From positions 1,488,001-1,552,000 of the forward strand of contig NZ_JACBYV010000001.1 of NCBI RefSeq assembly GCF_013408425.1: a stretch of DNA of 64,000 nucleotides, written 5' to 3'. Positions within the stretch are counted from its first letter, which is position 1; every line of letters starts with the position of its first letter. This document shows, piece by piece, positions 56,036 to 64,000 of this stretch. The position numbers were made by a program, and so were the translations under genes. Under the pieces are notes generated by a model. That model saw nothing but the letters and a program-made list of their open reading frames with translations, was not told the DNA's origin and ran no database searches. This DNA is from Pseudomonas flavescens (GTDB lineage Bacteria > Pseudomonadota > Gammaproteobacteria > Pseudomonadales > Pseudomonadaceae).

Positions 56036-57059
56036 CGTGATGACTTTACGCTGGCGAGGGTTCTCGCGTCGCATCGAGCGCAAGGGCTCGTTGCGTCTGC
56101 TGCTGGCCGTGCTGTTCAGCGTGGCGGTGATGCTGCTGAGCCTGTGTCTGGGCAAGGTCGCGCTGTCGCCGCAGAGCGTTTTGCAGGCGCTGGCGGGCGA
56201 GGGCAGTGCGGCCTTGTCGTTCATCGTCGAGCAATTGCGCCTGCCGCGCCTGCTGCTCGGTGCGTTGATCGGCGGCGCCCTGGCGATTTCCGGGCTGATC
56301 CTTCAGGCCATCGTGCGCAACCCACTGGCGTCGCCGGATCTGCTCGGGCTGTCCAGTGGCGCCAGTGCAGCGGCGGTGCTGTACCTGTCCAGCTTCGCAG
56401 CGGTGTGGGGCATGGGCGGCTTGCCGCTGGCGGCGATGCTCGGCGCCGGGGCCGCCGCGCTGGCGGTCTATGCCCTGGCCTGGAAGCAGGGCACGTCACC
56501 GCTGCGGCTGGTACTGATCGGGGTCGGCATCTCGGCGATGCTGGCTGCGGCCACCACCTTCATGCTGGTGTTCAGCCCGCTAAGCACCACCTTGTCGGCC
56601 TATGTCTGGCTGACCGGCAGCGTGTACGGCGCCGGCTGGCCCGAAGTGCGTGCGCTGGCGACCTGGCTGGCCTGCCTGCTACCGATCCTGATGCTGCTGT
56701 CGCGCCATGTGGTGGTTCAGCAACTGGACGAAGGGCTGGCTCGCGGCATCGGCGTACGCGTGCAGTGGCTGCGCGCCGCGTTGCTCGCCGTCAGCGTGGC
56801 GCTGGCGGGCTCGGCTATCGCCTGGGGCGGGGCCATGGCCTTCGTGGGGCTGATCGCTCCGCACATCGCCCGGCAGCTGATCCCCATCGGCTTCGCCGCC
56901 CAGGCCTGCATGGCGGCGCTGGTCGGCGCCAACCTGGTGATGCTCGCCGACCTGGCGGGGCGCACCCTGTTTCTGCCGCTGGACCTGCCTGCCGGCATCT
57001 TCGTCGCCGTGTTCGGCACCCCCTATTTTCTGTACCTGCTGATCAAACAGCGGCAGTGA
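56028..57059 (+). CDS. cbrC: Ferric-siderophore ABC transporter permease (FecCD family), second subunit
   Basis: The 343-residue permease is homologous to CbrB, with [34 protein letters not shown] and [17 protein letters not shown]. The ATG at 56028 is fixed by GGAGG a few bases upstream, inside the end of cbrB. Confidence 0.92.
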   Translation: MLDVMTLRWRGFSRRIERKGSLRLLLAVLFSVAVMLLSLCLGKVALSPQSVLQALAGEGSAALSFIVEQLRLPRLLLGALIGGALAISGLILQAIVRNPLASPDLLGLSSGASAAAVLYLSSFAAVWGMGGLPLAAMLGAGAAALAVYALAWKQGTSPLRLVLIGVGISAMLAAATTFMLVFSPLSTTLSAYVWLTGSVYGAGWPEVRALATWLACLLPILMLLSRHVVVQQLDEGLARGIGVRVQWLRAALLAVSVALAGSAIAWGGAMAFVGLIAPHIARQLIPIGFAAQACMAALVGANLVMLADLAGRTLFLPLDLPAGIFVAVFGTPYFLYLLIKQRQ

Positions 57060-57071
57060 GGAATCATCGAC

Positions 57072-57863
57072 ATGACCGCGATCGCGAGCCGCAACCTGAC
57101 CCTGGCGTATCAACGCCAGACCATCATCGATTGCCTGGACCTGGAATTGCCACGCGGGCAGGTCTCGGTGCTGATCGGCAGCAACGGCTGTGGCAAGAGC
57201 ACCCTGCTCAAGTCCTTCGCGCGGTTGCTCAAGCCCCAGTCGGGGACGGTGATCCTCAATGGCGCCGACATCCAGCGCAAGCCGACCGCCGCCGTGGCCC
57301 GGGAGCTGGCGATCCTGCCGCAGATGCCGGTGCCGCCCGAGGGCATCAGCGTGCGCCAGTTGGTCGCGCTGGGGCGTTATCCGTACCAGAGCTGGATGCA
57401 GCAATGGTCCGCCGAAGACGAGGCCGTGGTGGCCCGTGCCCTGAACCGCACCGGCCTGGATGAGCTGGCCGAACGTCCGGTGGACGCCTTGTCCGGCGGC
57501 CAGCGGCAACGCGCCTGGATCGCCATGACCCTGGCCCAGGAAACCGAGCTGGTGCTGCTCGACGAGCCGACCACCTTTCTCGACCTGGCCCATCAGATCG
57601 AAGTGCTCGATCTGCTGCGCGAGCTCAACCGTCAGGAGGGCAAGACCATCGTCATGGTGCTCCACGACCTCAACCTGGCCTGCCGTTACGCCGATCACAT
57701 GGTCGCCGTGCATCAGCGCACCGCCTATGCTCAGGGCCGCCCGGCGGACATTCTCACCGAGGCGCTGGTCAAGACGGTGTTCGATCTGGATTGCCGGATC
57801 ATTCCCGACCCGTTCTTCCATACGCCGCTGTGCATCCCCTTTGGCCGGGACATTCCGCGATGA
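57072..57863 (+). CDS. cbrD: Ferric-siderophore ABC transporter ATP-binding protein (FecE-like)
   Basis: The 263-residue ATPase has Walker [10 protein letters not shown] (36-44), signature [16 protein letters not shown] and Walker [13 protein letters not shown], followed by the [16 protein letters not shown] switch typical of iron-siderophore importers. It completes CbrABCD. The stop overlaps the next gene's start by 4 bases. Confidence 0.93.
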   Translation: MTAIASRNLTLAYQRQTIIDCLDLELPRGQVSVLIGSNGCGKSTLLKSFARLLKPQSGTVILNGADIQRKPTAAVARELAILPQMPVPPEGISVRQLVALGRYPYQSWMQQWSAEDEAVVARALNRTGLDELAERPVDALSGGQRQRAWIAMTLAQETELVLLDEPTTFLDLAHQIEVLDLLRELNRQEGKTIVMVLHDLNLACRYADHMVAVHQRTAYAQGRPADILTEALVKTVFDLDCRIIPDPFFHTPLCIPFGRDIPR

Positions 57864-58630
57864 GCTTCAGCGACGCCGAATGGGCCAGCCTGTCAGTCGC
57901 GCTGCGACTGCGCCGCGAGGAGGAACGCGACCGTGGACGCAGCCTGCCGGCTGCCGAGTTGCTGGACGAAACCACCTGTATCGCGCTGCTGGATCAGCTC
58001 GGGCCGGTGATCCTTTCGCCGTCGCGGCGCATCACCGCCTCCCTGCTGGGCAAGCGCCTGTCGTTCCTGCTCACCGGCGCCTGTCTGTACGCCATGTCGG
58101 CTTACGACAAGGGCCTGCAACTGTCGCTGGCCAACACCTTCATCGAGTATGGCCACGACGACGGTGTGTGGACGTCGTCGCTGCCGCTGCACAGCCTGGC
58201 GGTCAGCCGGCCCGAGCCGGGCGCTCGTGATGACTGGCGCGAGGCCGTGACCACGCAGCTGTTCGCCGGGCTGCTGCAGCCCCTATGGGATACCTTCTAC
58301 GGCGTCACGGGCGTATCGCGGCGCATCCTCTGGGAAAACACCGCGGTGCGGGTGTACTCACTGTACGAGCGGCGCCTGGCCAAGCTCGACTGCGCCGAAA
58401 CCGGCCGGCGCTGTGTCGAGGACTTTCACTGGCTGACGGAGCAGGCGCCGGGCAGCGTGTTCGGCCTCGACTACAACCCGCTCAAACACTTCAACCGGCC
58501 GCTGACGCTGGTCGACGACGGCGCGCGCGCCGTGCGCTTTCGCAGGACCTGCTGTTTCTACTACCAGGCCAGCGATCCGGTGGAGTATTGCTCGACCTGC
58601 CCATTGATCCGCCCGAGGGCCGCCAGATGA
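57860..58630 (+). CDS. FhuF-like siderophore-iron reductase
   Basis: The 256-residue protein ends with the FhuF 2Fe-2S cysteine pattern CC-x(11)-C-x(2)-C (Cys231, 232, 244, 247). The helical N-terminal part ([20 protein letters not shown]) is also typical. FhuF reduces Fe(III) bound to hydroxamate or carboxylate siderophores in the cytoplasm so that iron is released. Its overlap with cbrD places it in the same transcript and suggests it strips iron from the imported complex. Confidence 0.88.
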   Translation: MSFSDAEWASLSVALRLRREEERDRGRSLPAAELLDETTCIALLDQLGPVILSPSRRITASLLGKRLSFLLTGACLYAMSAYDKGLQLSLANTFIEYGHDDGVWTSSLPLHSLAVSRPEPGARDDWREAVTTQLFAGLLQPLWDTFYGVTGVSRRILWENTAVRVYSLYERRLAKLDCAETGRRCVEDFHWLTEQAPGSVFGLDYNPLKHFNRPLTLVDDGARAVRFRRTCCFYYQASDPVEYCSTCPLIRPRAAR

Positions 58631-59247
58631 CGTTCGCAGCATCAGCCAACAGCATTCCCGCCGCACTGCTCGATGCCTACCGAGGCATTGCCGCGTCGAC
58701 CATCGGCCACTTTCTGCGTGAGGGCCACATTCACGGCCTGCCACCGCTGGTGGGCGACGTGCACGTCGTTGGCCGTGTCACCACCGTGCAGATCCACGCG
58801 CCAGATGGCAGCGTGCTGCGCGACGCCCTGATCGCCAGCCAGCCCGGTGATGTGCTGGTGGTCGCCAACCAGGGCGAGCGGGGCTGCGCCTGCTGGGGGG
58901 AACTGCGTACCATCGCCGCACGCATCAAGGGCCTGGCCGCCGTGGTGATCGACGGCCCGGTGACCGACGTGCGCGCCCTGCGAGCGCTTGGCCTGCCGAT
59001 CTTCTGCAGCGGCGTCAGTGCCTACACCACGCGCTCCCTCGGTGAGCACGGCGCGGTGAACGTGCCGGTGACCATCCGCGGCGTCGATGTGCACCCCGGC
59101 AATTTGCTGGTGGCCGACGACGATGGCATCTACGTGCTCGCGGCCGAACAGGCCGCTGACTTGCTGGAACGCCTGCAGAACAAGGAAGCCGCCGATGCCG
59201 CACGGCGCGCCGAGTTGCAGGCGCGGCTAGACCAGGTGGTGGGCTGA
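58627..59247 (+). CDS. RraA-like (HMG/CHA aldolase superfamily) protein at the end of the siderophore operon
   Basis: The 206-residue protein has the RraA fold: GRVTTVQIHAPDGS, QPGDVLVVANQGERGCACWG (the GE-L region), IKGLAAVVIDGPVTDVRALR and a C-terminal helix. Family members are metal-dependent aldolases or oxaloacetate decarboxylases, or the RNase E inhibitor RraA. The usual Arg-Asp pair (DG-x-V-R-D) reads VTD here (Thr113, Asp114), so the substrate-binding Arg is missing. It overlaps the FhuF-like gene by 4 bp. Its stop codon lies in the centre of a REP palindrome. Confidence 0.83.
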   Translation: MTFAASANSIPAALLDAYRGIAASTIGHFLREGHIHGLPPLVGDVHVVGRVTTVQIHAPDGSVLRDALIASQPGDVLVVANQGERGCACWGELRTIAARIKGLAAVVIDGPVTDVRALRALGLPIFCSGVSAYTTRSLGEHGAVNVPVTIRGVDVHPGNLLVADDDGIYVLAAEQAADLLERLQNKEAADAARRAELQARLDQVVG

Positions 59248-59349
59248 AGCCCACCCTACACGCGTCCCGAATGGGGATCGCGTCAGCTACGCGCCCCGAT
59301 CCGCCCTACGGCGGGAGAGGGGCACAGGTAGGGTGGGCTTCAGCCCACC
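59238..59349. repeat. Inverted pair of GGTGGGCTGAAGCCCACC REP-like palindromes
   Basis: The left copy ggtgggctgaagcccaccct (59238-59259) and the inverted copy gtagggtgggcttcagccca (59328-59349) face each other 68 bp apart. They are the same element as in the 8272-8700 array. They lie between convergent genes, contain the stop codons of both, and could act as a bidirectional 3'-end structure. Confidence 0.85.
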
Positions 59350-59645
59350 GCGCCCGCGACAAGCTGGCAGGACGACGGCCGGACAACGCTCTTTTTGTCC
59401 ACCACGGCGGTCTCGGGCCCGTGCCCCTGGCTGATCATCCAGCGCAGCAGGCTGACCAGCGGCACCTTGTGGTCGCGTGTGGCACCCCAGATGGACTGGT
59501 CCTCGCAATACAGCTCGGTATAGCGGCTGAGCACCAGGTGGCGGCCATCGGCGTCGAGGCGCAGCTCGAGTTCGCGGCAGTGCAGCGACGCCTGGTCCGG
59601 CGTTCTTATTCGTCGATGCAGAAGCAGCACGTCGTCGTTGTTCAT
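59340..59645 (-). CDS. Small hypothetical protein coupled to mlaA (101 residues)
   Basis: The ATG at 59645 overlaps the mlaA stop (ATGA), so it is probably translated with mlaA. The product is soluble, with alternating strands (ASLHCRELELRLDADGRHLV, VLSRYTELYCEDQS) and no known motif. The stop at 59340-59342 lies inside a REP palindrome, so the last residues may have been reshaped by that insertion. I do not recognise the family. Confidence 0.65.
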   Translation of the reverse strand: MNNDDVLLLHRRIRTPDQASLHCRELELRLDADGRHLVLSRYTELYCEDQSIWGATRDHKVPLVSLLRWMISQGHGPETAVVDKKSVVRPSSCQLVAGAVG

Positions 59646-60427
59646 CAGTGCACCCCATTGTCGCAGCCATGAGCCAGGTCCAGCTCGGCACCGAGTTTCC
59701 CTTCGCTCACGAAGTGCGCCCGGCGCTCGGCCACGGCGTTACGCAGCGCCACGTAATAGTCGGGCTCCTTTCTCAGCTCGTCGGTCAGCGGCAGGGCCTC
59801 CGCGCGGCCATCGACGATGCCGCCGACGGTATCCACCGTGCTGAGGGTTTGCACCGTATCGCTGTTGCTGCCGAACGGCGACACCGCGAAGCTCAGCACC
59901 TTGCCCGTGGCGTCGCGCAGGTTGCCGGTGCCCAGCAGTGGCAGTTCGACGATGGGGCCGTTGGCGATATTCCATACACCGAAGGTCTGGCCGAAGTCGG
60001 CGTCGTGGCGCTCCATGCCCAGCCGCCCGGACACATCCACCAGACCAACGATGCCCACCGTGGTGTTGAGCGCGAAACGGCCCACCGTGGTCACCGAGCG
60101 CCGACCGTTGCCCTGCAGGAGGTCGTTGATGAACACCTTGGGCTCGCCGAAGTTGGCCACGAAGTTGTGCACGCCGCTCTGCACGAAACCGGGCAGGTGC
60201 CGATAGCCCCGGGCGACCGGTGACAGCACGTAGTCGTCCACCGTCCTGTTGAAGGCGAAGATGCCGCGGTTGACCGGCTCGGCAGGGTCGCGAGGTTCGT
60301 AGGTGGCCGCCTGGCAGGCGGCACCGCTGCTGGCGGGTGGCGAGCTCGCGCAGCCACCTGAAAGCGCTACGGCAGCGGCGAGCGAAAGGGTGCGGACGAG
60401 GGGGGTAACGACAGTGATGGTCGGCAT
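59645..60427 (-). CDS. mlaA: MlaA/VacJ-family outer-membrane lipoprotein
   Basis: The 260-residue lipoprotein has lipobox ALSGGC (Cys26) and the MlaA domain: EPRDPAEPVNRGIFAFNRTV, then NFGEPKVFINDLLQG, RFALNTTVGIVGLVDVSGRL and the DFGQTFGVW segment. MlaA removes misplaced phospholipids from the outer leaflet with the MlaBCDEF system, which is not in this window. The start at 60427 gives a proper lipoprotein signal. It is divergent from the two-component pair, which may regulate it. Confidence 0.9.
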   Translation of the reverse strand: MPTITVVTPLVRTLSLAAAVALSGGCASSPPASSGAACQAATYEPRDPAEPVNRGIFAFNRTVDDYVLSPVARGYRHLPGFVQSGVHNFVANFGEPKVFINDLLQGNGRRSVTTVGRFALNTTVGIVGLVDVSGRLGMERHDADFGQTFGVWNIANGPIVELPLLGTGNLRDATGKVLSFAVSPFGSNSDTVQTLSTVDTVGGIVDGRAEALPLTDELRKEPDYYVALRNAVAERRAHFVSEGKLGAELDLAHGCDNGVH

Positions 60428-60592
60428 GCTGAAACCTCGATGGGGACTGCACCCATGCTGCCTCCGAGGTTTTGCTCGGGAATGTCTCAACTGTTGCGAC
60501 AGCGCAGCTTTATTGCCGGATTGAAATATATGACGCGCCCGCGCCAATGGTTTTAGATAGCCGCTCCAGAACCTGCCGGCAGAGAGCGTTGC

Positions 60593-61306
60593 GTGATCCA
60601 TTTACTGCTTGTCGACGATGACCTCGAAGTCCTCGCCCTGCTGAAGAAGTTCCTCGAGCAACACGGCTATTGCGTCGATGTGGCAACCGACGGCGACAGC
60701 CTGTGGCAGGCGATGGAGCGGCAGTTGCCGGATCTGGTCATCCTCGACGTCATGCTGCCCGGCGAGAGCGGCCTGGTGCTCTGCCAGCGCCTGCGCAGCC
60801 AGCACGCGGTGGCGGTGATCATGCTCACCGCCATGGGCGAACTCAGCGACCGCGTGGTGGGCCTGGAGCTCGGCGCCGACGACTACCTGACCAAGCCCTT
60901 CGACGCCCGCGAGCTGCTCGCCCGGGTAAGGGCGGTGCTGCGCCGCACGGGGGAGGTCAAGAGCGTGCTGAACGACAAGCCGCGACCAACCCTGGAGTTC
61001 GCCGGCTGGCAGCTGGACGTCACCCGCCGTGAGCTGCGCTCGCCGGACAAGGTGATGATTCCGCTCTCCGGCGGCGAATTCGAACTGCTTCTGGTGTTCG
61101 CCGAACATCCGCGCCGGGTGCTGAGCCGCCAGCAACTGCTCGACATGACCCGTGGCGAAGCCTTCGAGGCCTTCGACCGCAGCATCGACGTGCAGGTCAG
61201 CCGCCTGCGCCGCAAGCTGGAGGGCGATGTCAGCGCTTCACCGATGATTCGTACCGTGCGCAACAGCGGCTACCTGTTCACGCCCAGCGTGCTGGTGAAA
61301 CGATGA
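60593..61306 (+). CDS. OmpR-family response regulator
   Basis: The 237-residue regulator has a receiver domain (acidic pocket VDDD at 7-10, phosphoacceptor Asp52 in LVILDVMLPG, Lys in YLTKPF) and a winged-helix DNA-binding domain (LSGGEFELLLVFAEHPRRVL, ending RTVRNSGYLFTP). The GTG at 60593 is the likely start. Its stop overlaps the kinase ATG by four bases. It is divergent from mlaA across a 165-bp gap. Confidence 0.91.
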   Translation: MIHLLLVDDDLEVLALLKKFLEQHGYCVDVATDGDSLWQAMERQLPDLVILDVMLPGESGLVLCQRLRSQHAVAVIMLTAMGELSDRVVGLELGADDYLTKPFDARELLARVRAVLRRTGEVKSVLNDKPRPTLEFAGWQLDVTRRELRSPDKVMIPLSGGEFELLLVFAEHPRRVLSRQQLLDMTRGEAFEAFDRSIDVQVSRLRRKLEGDVSASPMIRTVRNSGYLFTPSVLVKR

Positions 61307-62649
61307 AACTGCTGGAAAGGCTCAATCGCCCCAGCGACACCGTGGCCCGCTGGATCGCCCTGACCACCACGGCGGCGATGCTCACCGCATTGTTGTTGAC
61401 CTGGCTGCTCAGCCAACTGGCGGGAGTCTGGGCACGGCCACCCCTGCTGCAAACCGGCCTGCTGGAAAGCCTGGCCAGCATCAGCCGCATCATCGACGCA
61501 GCGCCACCCGAGCAACGGCCGTCGATTGCCAGGTCCGCCAGTGACGAGGTCTACACCACCACCTGGCTAAGCCGTTTCGACGATGCCGGGGTGCCCGCGC
61601 CGGACGACGACGCGGACTTTCGCTCCGGCGAGGACTTTCTGCGCCACCAGTTGCGCAACCCCAGCGCCAGGATCGTCGGTTACGAGCCAGCCGACTGGCC
61701 GGCCGATGACCCGCGCGCGGGATACGCCTTGCTGGTCGAGTTGCGTGATGGTTCCTGGGTGAAGTTCTCGGCTTTCACCCGCAACTGGGGCCTCGACGAG
61801 CTGCCGCGCAGCCTTGTCATCATTGCGTTGGTCCTGCTTTCGACCATCGTCGTCGCACTGGTCGCCACCCGCCATCTGGCCGCACCCCTGGAGCGCTTCG
61901 CCCGTGGCGCGCGGCGCTTCGGCAGCGACTTTCGCGCGCCGCCGATTGCCGTCGAAGGGCCACAGGAAATTCGCCAGGTCATCGTCGCCTTCAACGCCAT
62001 GCAGGCCCAGCTGCAGCACTTCATCAACGATCGCACGCAGATGCTCGCCGCCATCTCCCACGACCTGCGTGCGCCGCTGACGCGCATGCGCCTGCGCGGC
62101 GAGTTCGTCGAAGACCCCGACCAGCAGGCCAAGCTGTTCCGCGATGTGGACGAGATGCAGGCCATGGTCAACAGCGCCCTGGAGTTCTTCCGCGACGACG
62201 CCCGCCTTGAACCGGCGACCGCCTTCGACCTCGCCGAACTGCTGCACACCGTGGTCGACGACTACAAGGATGCAGGCCTGGAGGTGCAACTGCGCGGCCC
62301 GAGCCGGGTGGTGTACGTGGGTCGCCCGATTGGCATCAAACGCATGCTCACCAACCTGCTGGACAATGCCATCAAGTACGGCCATGAACCGCTCATCGAG
62401 CTGGGAGAGGGCGCGCATGCGGTGGAGATCCGCTTGCTGGACCGCGGGCCGGGCATCGCCGAAGAGCATCAGGAGGAGGTCTTCAAACCCTTCTTCCGCA
62501 TCGAAGGCTCGCGCAACAAGCACACCGGCGGCGTTGGTCTGGGCCTGTCGGCCGCCCGTGCCACGGTACTCGAGCACGGCGGCAGCCTGACGCTGCGCAA
62601 CCGCAAGCAGGGCGGCCTGGAAGTGCGAGTGGTGCTGCCGTTCGCCTGA
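61303..62649 (+). CDS. Sensor histidine kinase, EnvZ-like
   Basis: The 448-residue kinase has membrane segments near residues 19-40 and 170-188 flanking a periplasmic sensor domain, then a HAMP region. The dimerisation/phosphoacceptor box is AAISHDLRAPLTRMRLR (His253). The ATPase domain has LLDNAIKYG (N box), DRGPGIAEEH (G1) and GGVGLGLSAAR (G2). It partners the overlapping response regulator. The signal is unknown; an envelope stress is plausible given mlaA. Confidence 0.91.
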   Translation: MKLLERLNRPSDTVARWIALTTTAAMLTALLLTWLLSQLAGVWARPPLLQTGLLESLASISRIIDAAPPEQRPSIARSASDEVYTTTWLSRFDDAGVPAPDDDADFRSGEDFLRHQLRNPSARIVGYEPADWPADDPRAGYALLVELRDGSWVKFSAFTRNWGLDELPRSLVIIALVLLSTIVVALVATRHLAAPLERFARGARRFGSDFRAPPIAVEGPQEIRQVIVAFNAMQAQLQHFINDRTQMLAAISHDLRAPLTRMRLRGEFVEDPDQQAKLFRDVDEMQAMVNSALEFFRDDARLEPATAFDLAELLHTVVDDYKDAGLEVQLRGPSRVVYVGRPIGIKRMLTNLLDNAIKYGHEPLIELGEGAHAVEIRLLDRGPGIAEEHQEEVFKPFFRIEGSRNKHTGGVGLGLSAARATVLEHGGSLTLRNRKQGGLEVRVVLPFA

Positions 62650-62696
62650 CGCCGGCTTACCTGCACGGCCGAAGCGCAAGGGCCATGGCGATCAAC

Positions 62697-64000
62697 CTAG
62701 ATGGCCAGCTCGCTGCGGTTGCGGCCATTGCGTTTGGCTTTGTAGAGCGCCTCGTCGGCCAGGGCGCGCAGCGTCTCGACATCATCGTCCTCAGCCTGGC
62801 TCGCCAGCGCGACACCGAAACTCGCCGTCACGGCGATGGGGTGATCCAGGCCGAGATCGAACGGCGCTTCGCTGATGGCACCGCGTATGCGCTCGGCGAA
62901 GTGCAGGGCAGCCTCGGCGCTCGATAGCCACAACTGGATGGCGAACTCTTCACCACCAATTCTGGCGATGCGCTCCTCTCCACGGATCTGCGCCTGGCAG
63001 CGCGCGGCGATGAGCTGCAGGAGCCTGTCTCCAGCCGGGTGCCCATAGGTGTCGTTGACGCGCTTGAAGTGGTCGATATCGAACAGGATGATCGCGCGTT
63101 GGCGGCTGTCGTCCTGTGCGGGCGCCTGGAACAAGCGGTCGAAGGCGCGGCGATTCGGTAGCCCGGTAAGGTGATCGGTTTCCGCGTTGGCCTTCAGTTC
63201 GGCGATCAGCTCATCACGTTCACGACGCACCACGTGGGCCTGTCGCAGCTGACGCTCGAGCTCCTGCAGGGTCTCGAACACGCTGTAGCCATCGTCCGCC
63301 GAGACCGGGAGCGCCGTGCTGTGCGAATCGATGAGCGTCATGATCCTGTGCGTGCCCAGCAGCAGCGGTTTGATTACCCGCCGCCTGAGCCACAGATAGC
63401 CGGCAGCCAGTAGCAACAGGAGCGCGAATCCCGAGCCGGCAACCAGCAGCAGGTGGGTCATCGATGTTCGAGTCGTGCGCTGCAGGTCGGTCTTGGTCAG
63501 GCGCAAGGTGGTGTCGCGCAAGGCGATGATGCTGGCCATGTGCGGCACATAGCGCTCCGCGAACGCGGCCGGGGTTGGTGCCGTGTGCCGGGCCAGGGCA
63601 TCCATCACGTTACGGTGCAACTCCATTCCTTCACGGCTATACGCCTGTTGCATGCTTGCATAGGCAGTCTTCAACTCGCGTGTGGCCGCGCCACTGAAGT
63701 GGTTCGGCAGATTGTTCATGCCGAGGCCGAGCTGCACCTGCAATTGTTCGAGGCGGCCCTCCGTGAGCTGCAACTGGCGAATTTCCGCAGCGTGCAGAGG
63801 GCGCTGCTCGGCCAGCGCCGGGGTCAGCTGTGAGCCCCAGCGGCCAGCAACCTCTCTCAGCCGTGCAGCCCAATAGGTGTTGTACAGCGTGGCACCGATC
63901 TGCGGGGTGCGGCGAACCATGTCGCGGGCAAACCAATCGACGAGTGGGAACATCCGCTCCGTTGCCGCGATCATGGCCGAGACGGCCTCCGCGAGGCTCG
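62697..64000 (-). CDS. Membrane-bound GGDEF diguanylate cyclase (N-terminus outside window)
   Basis: The frame stays open to the right edge, so the true start lies beyond 64000; an ATG at 63974 is internal. The visible part has a helical, probably periplasmic sensor region, a membrane segment (LLLVAGSGFALLLLLAAGYL), a linker coil (VFETLQELERQLRQAHVVRR) and a GGDEF domain with LTGLPNRRAFDRLF, DIDHFKRVND and active site RIGGEEF. It should make cyclic-di-GMP. The allosteric I-site position reads RGEE rather than RxxD, so feedback inhibition may be weak. Confidence 0.9.
   Translation of the reverse strand, partial: SLAEAVSAMIAATERMFPLVDWFARDMVRRTPQIGATLYNTYWAARLREVAGRWGSQLTPALAEQRPLHAAEIRQLQLTEGRLEQLQVQLGLGMNNLPNHFSGAATRELKTAYASMQQAYSREGMELHRNVMDALARHTAPTPAAFAERYVPHMASIIALRDTTLRLTKTDLQRTTRTSMTHLLLVAGSGFALLLLLAAGYLWLRRRVIKPLLLGTHRIMTLIDSHSTALPVSADDGYSVFETLQELERQLRQAHVVRRERDELIAELKANAETDHLTGLPNRRAFDRLFQAPAQDDSRQRAIILFDIDHFKRVNDTYGHPAGDRLLQLIAARCQAQIRGEERIARIGGEEFAIQLWLSSAEAALHFAERIRGAISEAPFDLGLDHPIAVTASFGVALASQAEDDDVETLRALADEALYKAKRNGRNRSELAI

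Overview
The window looks like chromosomal DNA of a high-G+C Pseudomonas. The evidence is a Pseudomonas-type sulfur-acquisition locus, Pseudomonas-style REP palindromes (GTAGGAGCCCGCTTGCGGGCG family) and familiar Pseudomonas housekeeping genes such as galU and pncC. A complete zeaxanthin-glucoside cluster beside a complete achromobactin-type siderophore cluster points to a yellow, probably plant-associated, species. That placement is inference.

Region 1 (1-17.9 kb) is mainly sulfur acquisition. An AhpD-like protein, an acyl-CoA-dehydrogenase-like flavoprotein and an SsuABC/TauABC-type transporter come first. They are followed by a TauD-type dioxygenase with a second ABC transporter, an orphan paralogous binding protein behind a tandem repeat, a polar amino-acid ABC operon, and sbp-cysT-cysW for sulfate. 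Embedded here at 13402-13902 is a 166-residue protein in which, by my count, 83 residues are Met or Cys. This is the most unusual gene in the window.

Region 2 (17.9-23.2 kb) holds a UbiH-like monooxygenase, a hypothetical protein, pncC, galU, and a tandem REP array interrupted by an intact IS3-family element (21487-22730; inverted ends, 3-bp target duplication, A AAA AAG frameshift site).

Region 3 (23.2-29.9 kb) is a glycan module: ABC exporter, GH1-like glycosidase, UDP-galactopyranose mutase and a glycosyltransferase on the minus strand, then galE on the plus strand. It suggests a galactofuranose-containing exported glycan or glycolipid.

Region 4 (30.2-37.8 kb) is the carotenoid cluster. 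idi-crtX-crtY-crtI-crtB run on the minus strand with 4-bp overlaps, with crtE divergent and crtZ convergent. Together they take IPP/DMAPP to GGPP, phytoene, lycopene, beta-carotene, zeaxanthin and its glucosides.

Region 5 (38.4-59.2 kb) is iron acquisition: a FecI-type sigma factor, a FecR-type regulator, a 1-kb REP array with six copies at a 167-168 bp period, the TonB-dependent receptor, then acsF-acsD-acsE-MFS-acsC-acsB-acsA-cbrABCD. The operon continues into a FhuF-like reductase and an RraA-like protein. Gene order matches the achromobactin system of Dickeya and P. syringae as I know it.

Region 6 (59.2-64.0 kb) has an MlaA lipoprotein with a coupled 101-residue protein, an OmpR/EnvZ-type two-component pair, and a membrane GGDEF protein running off the right edge.
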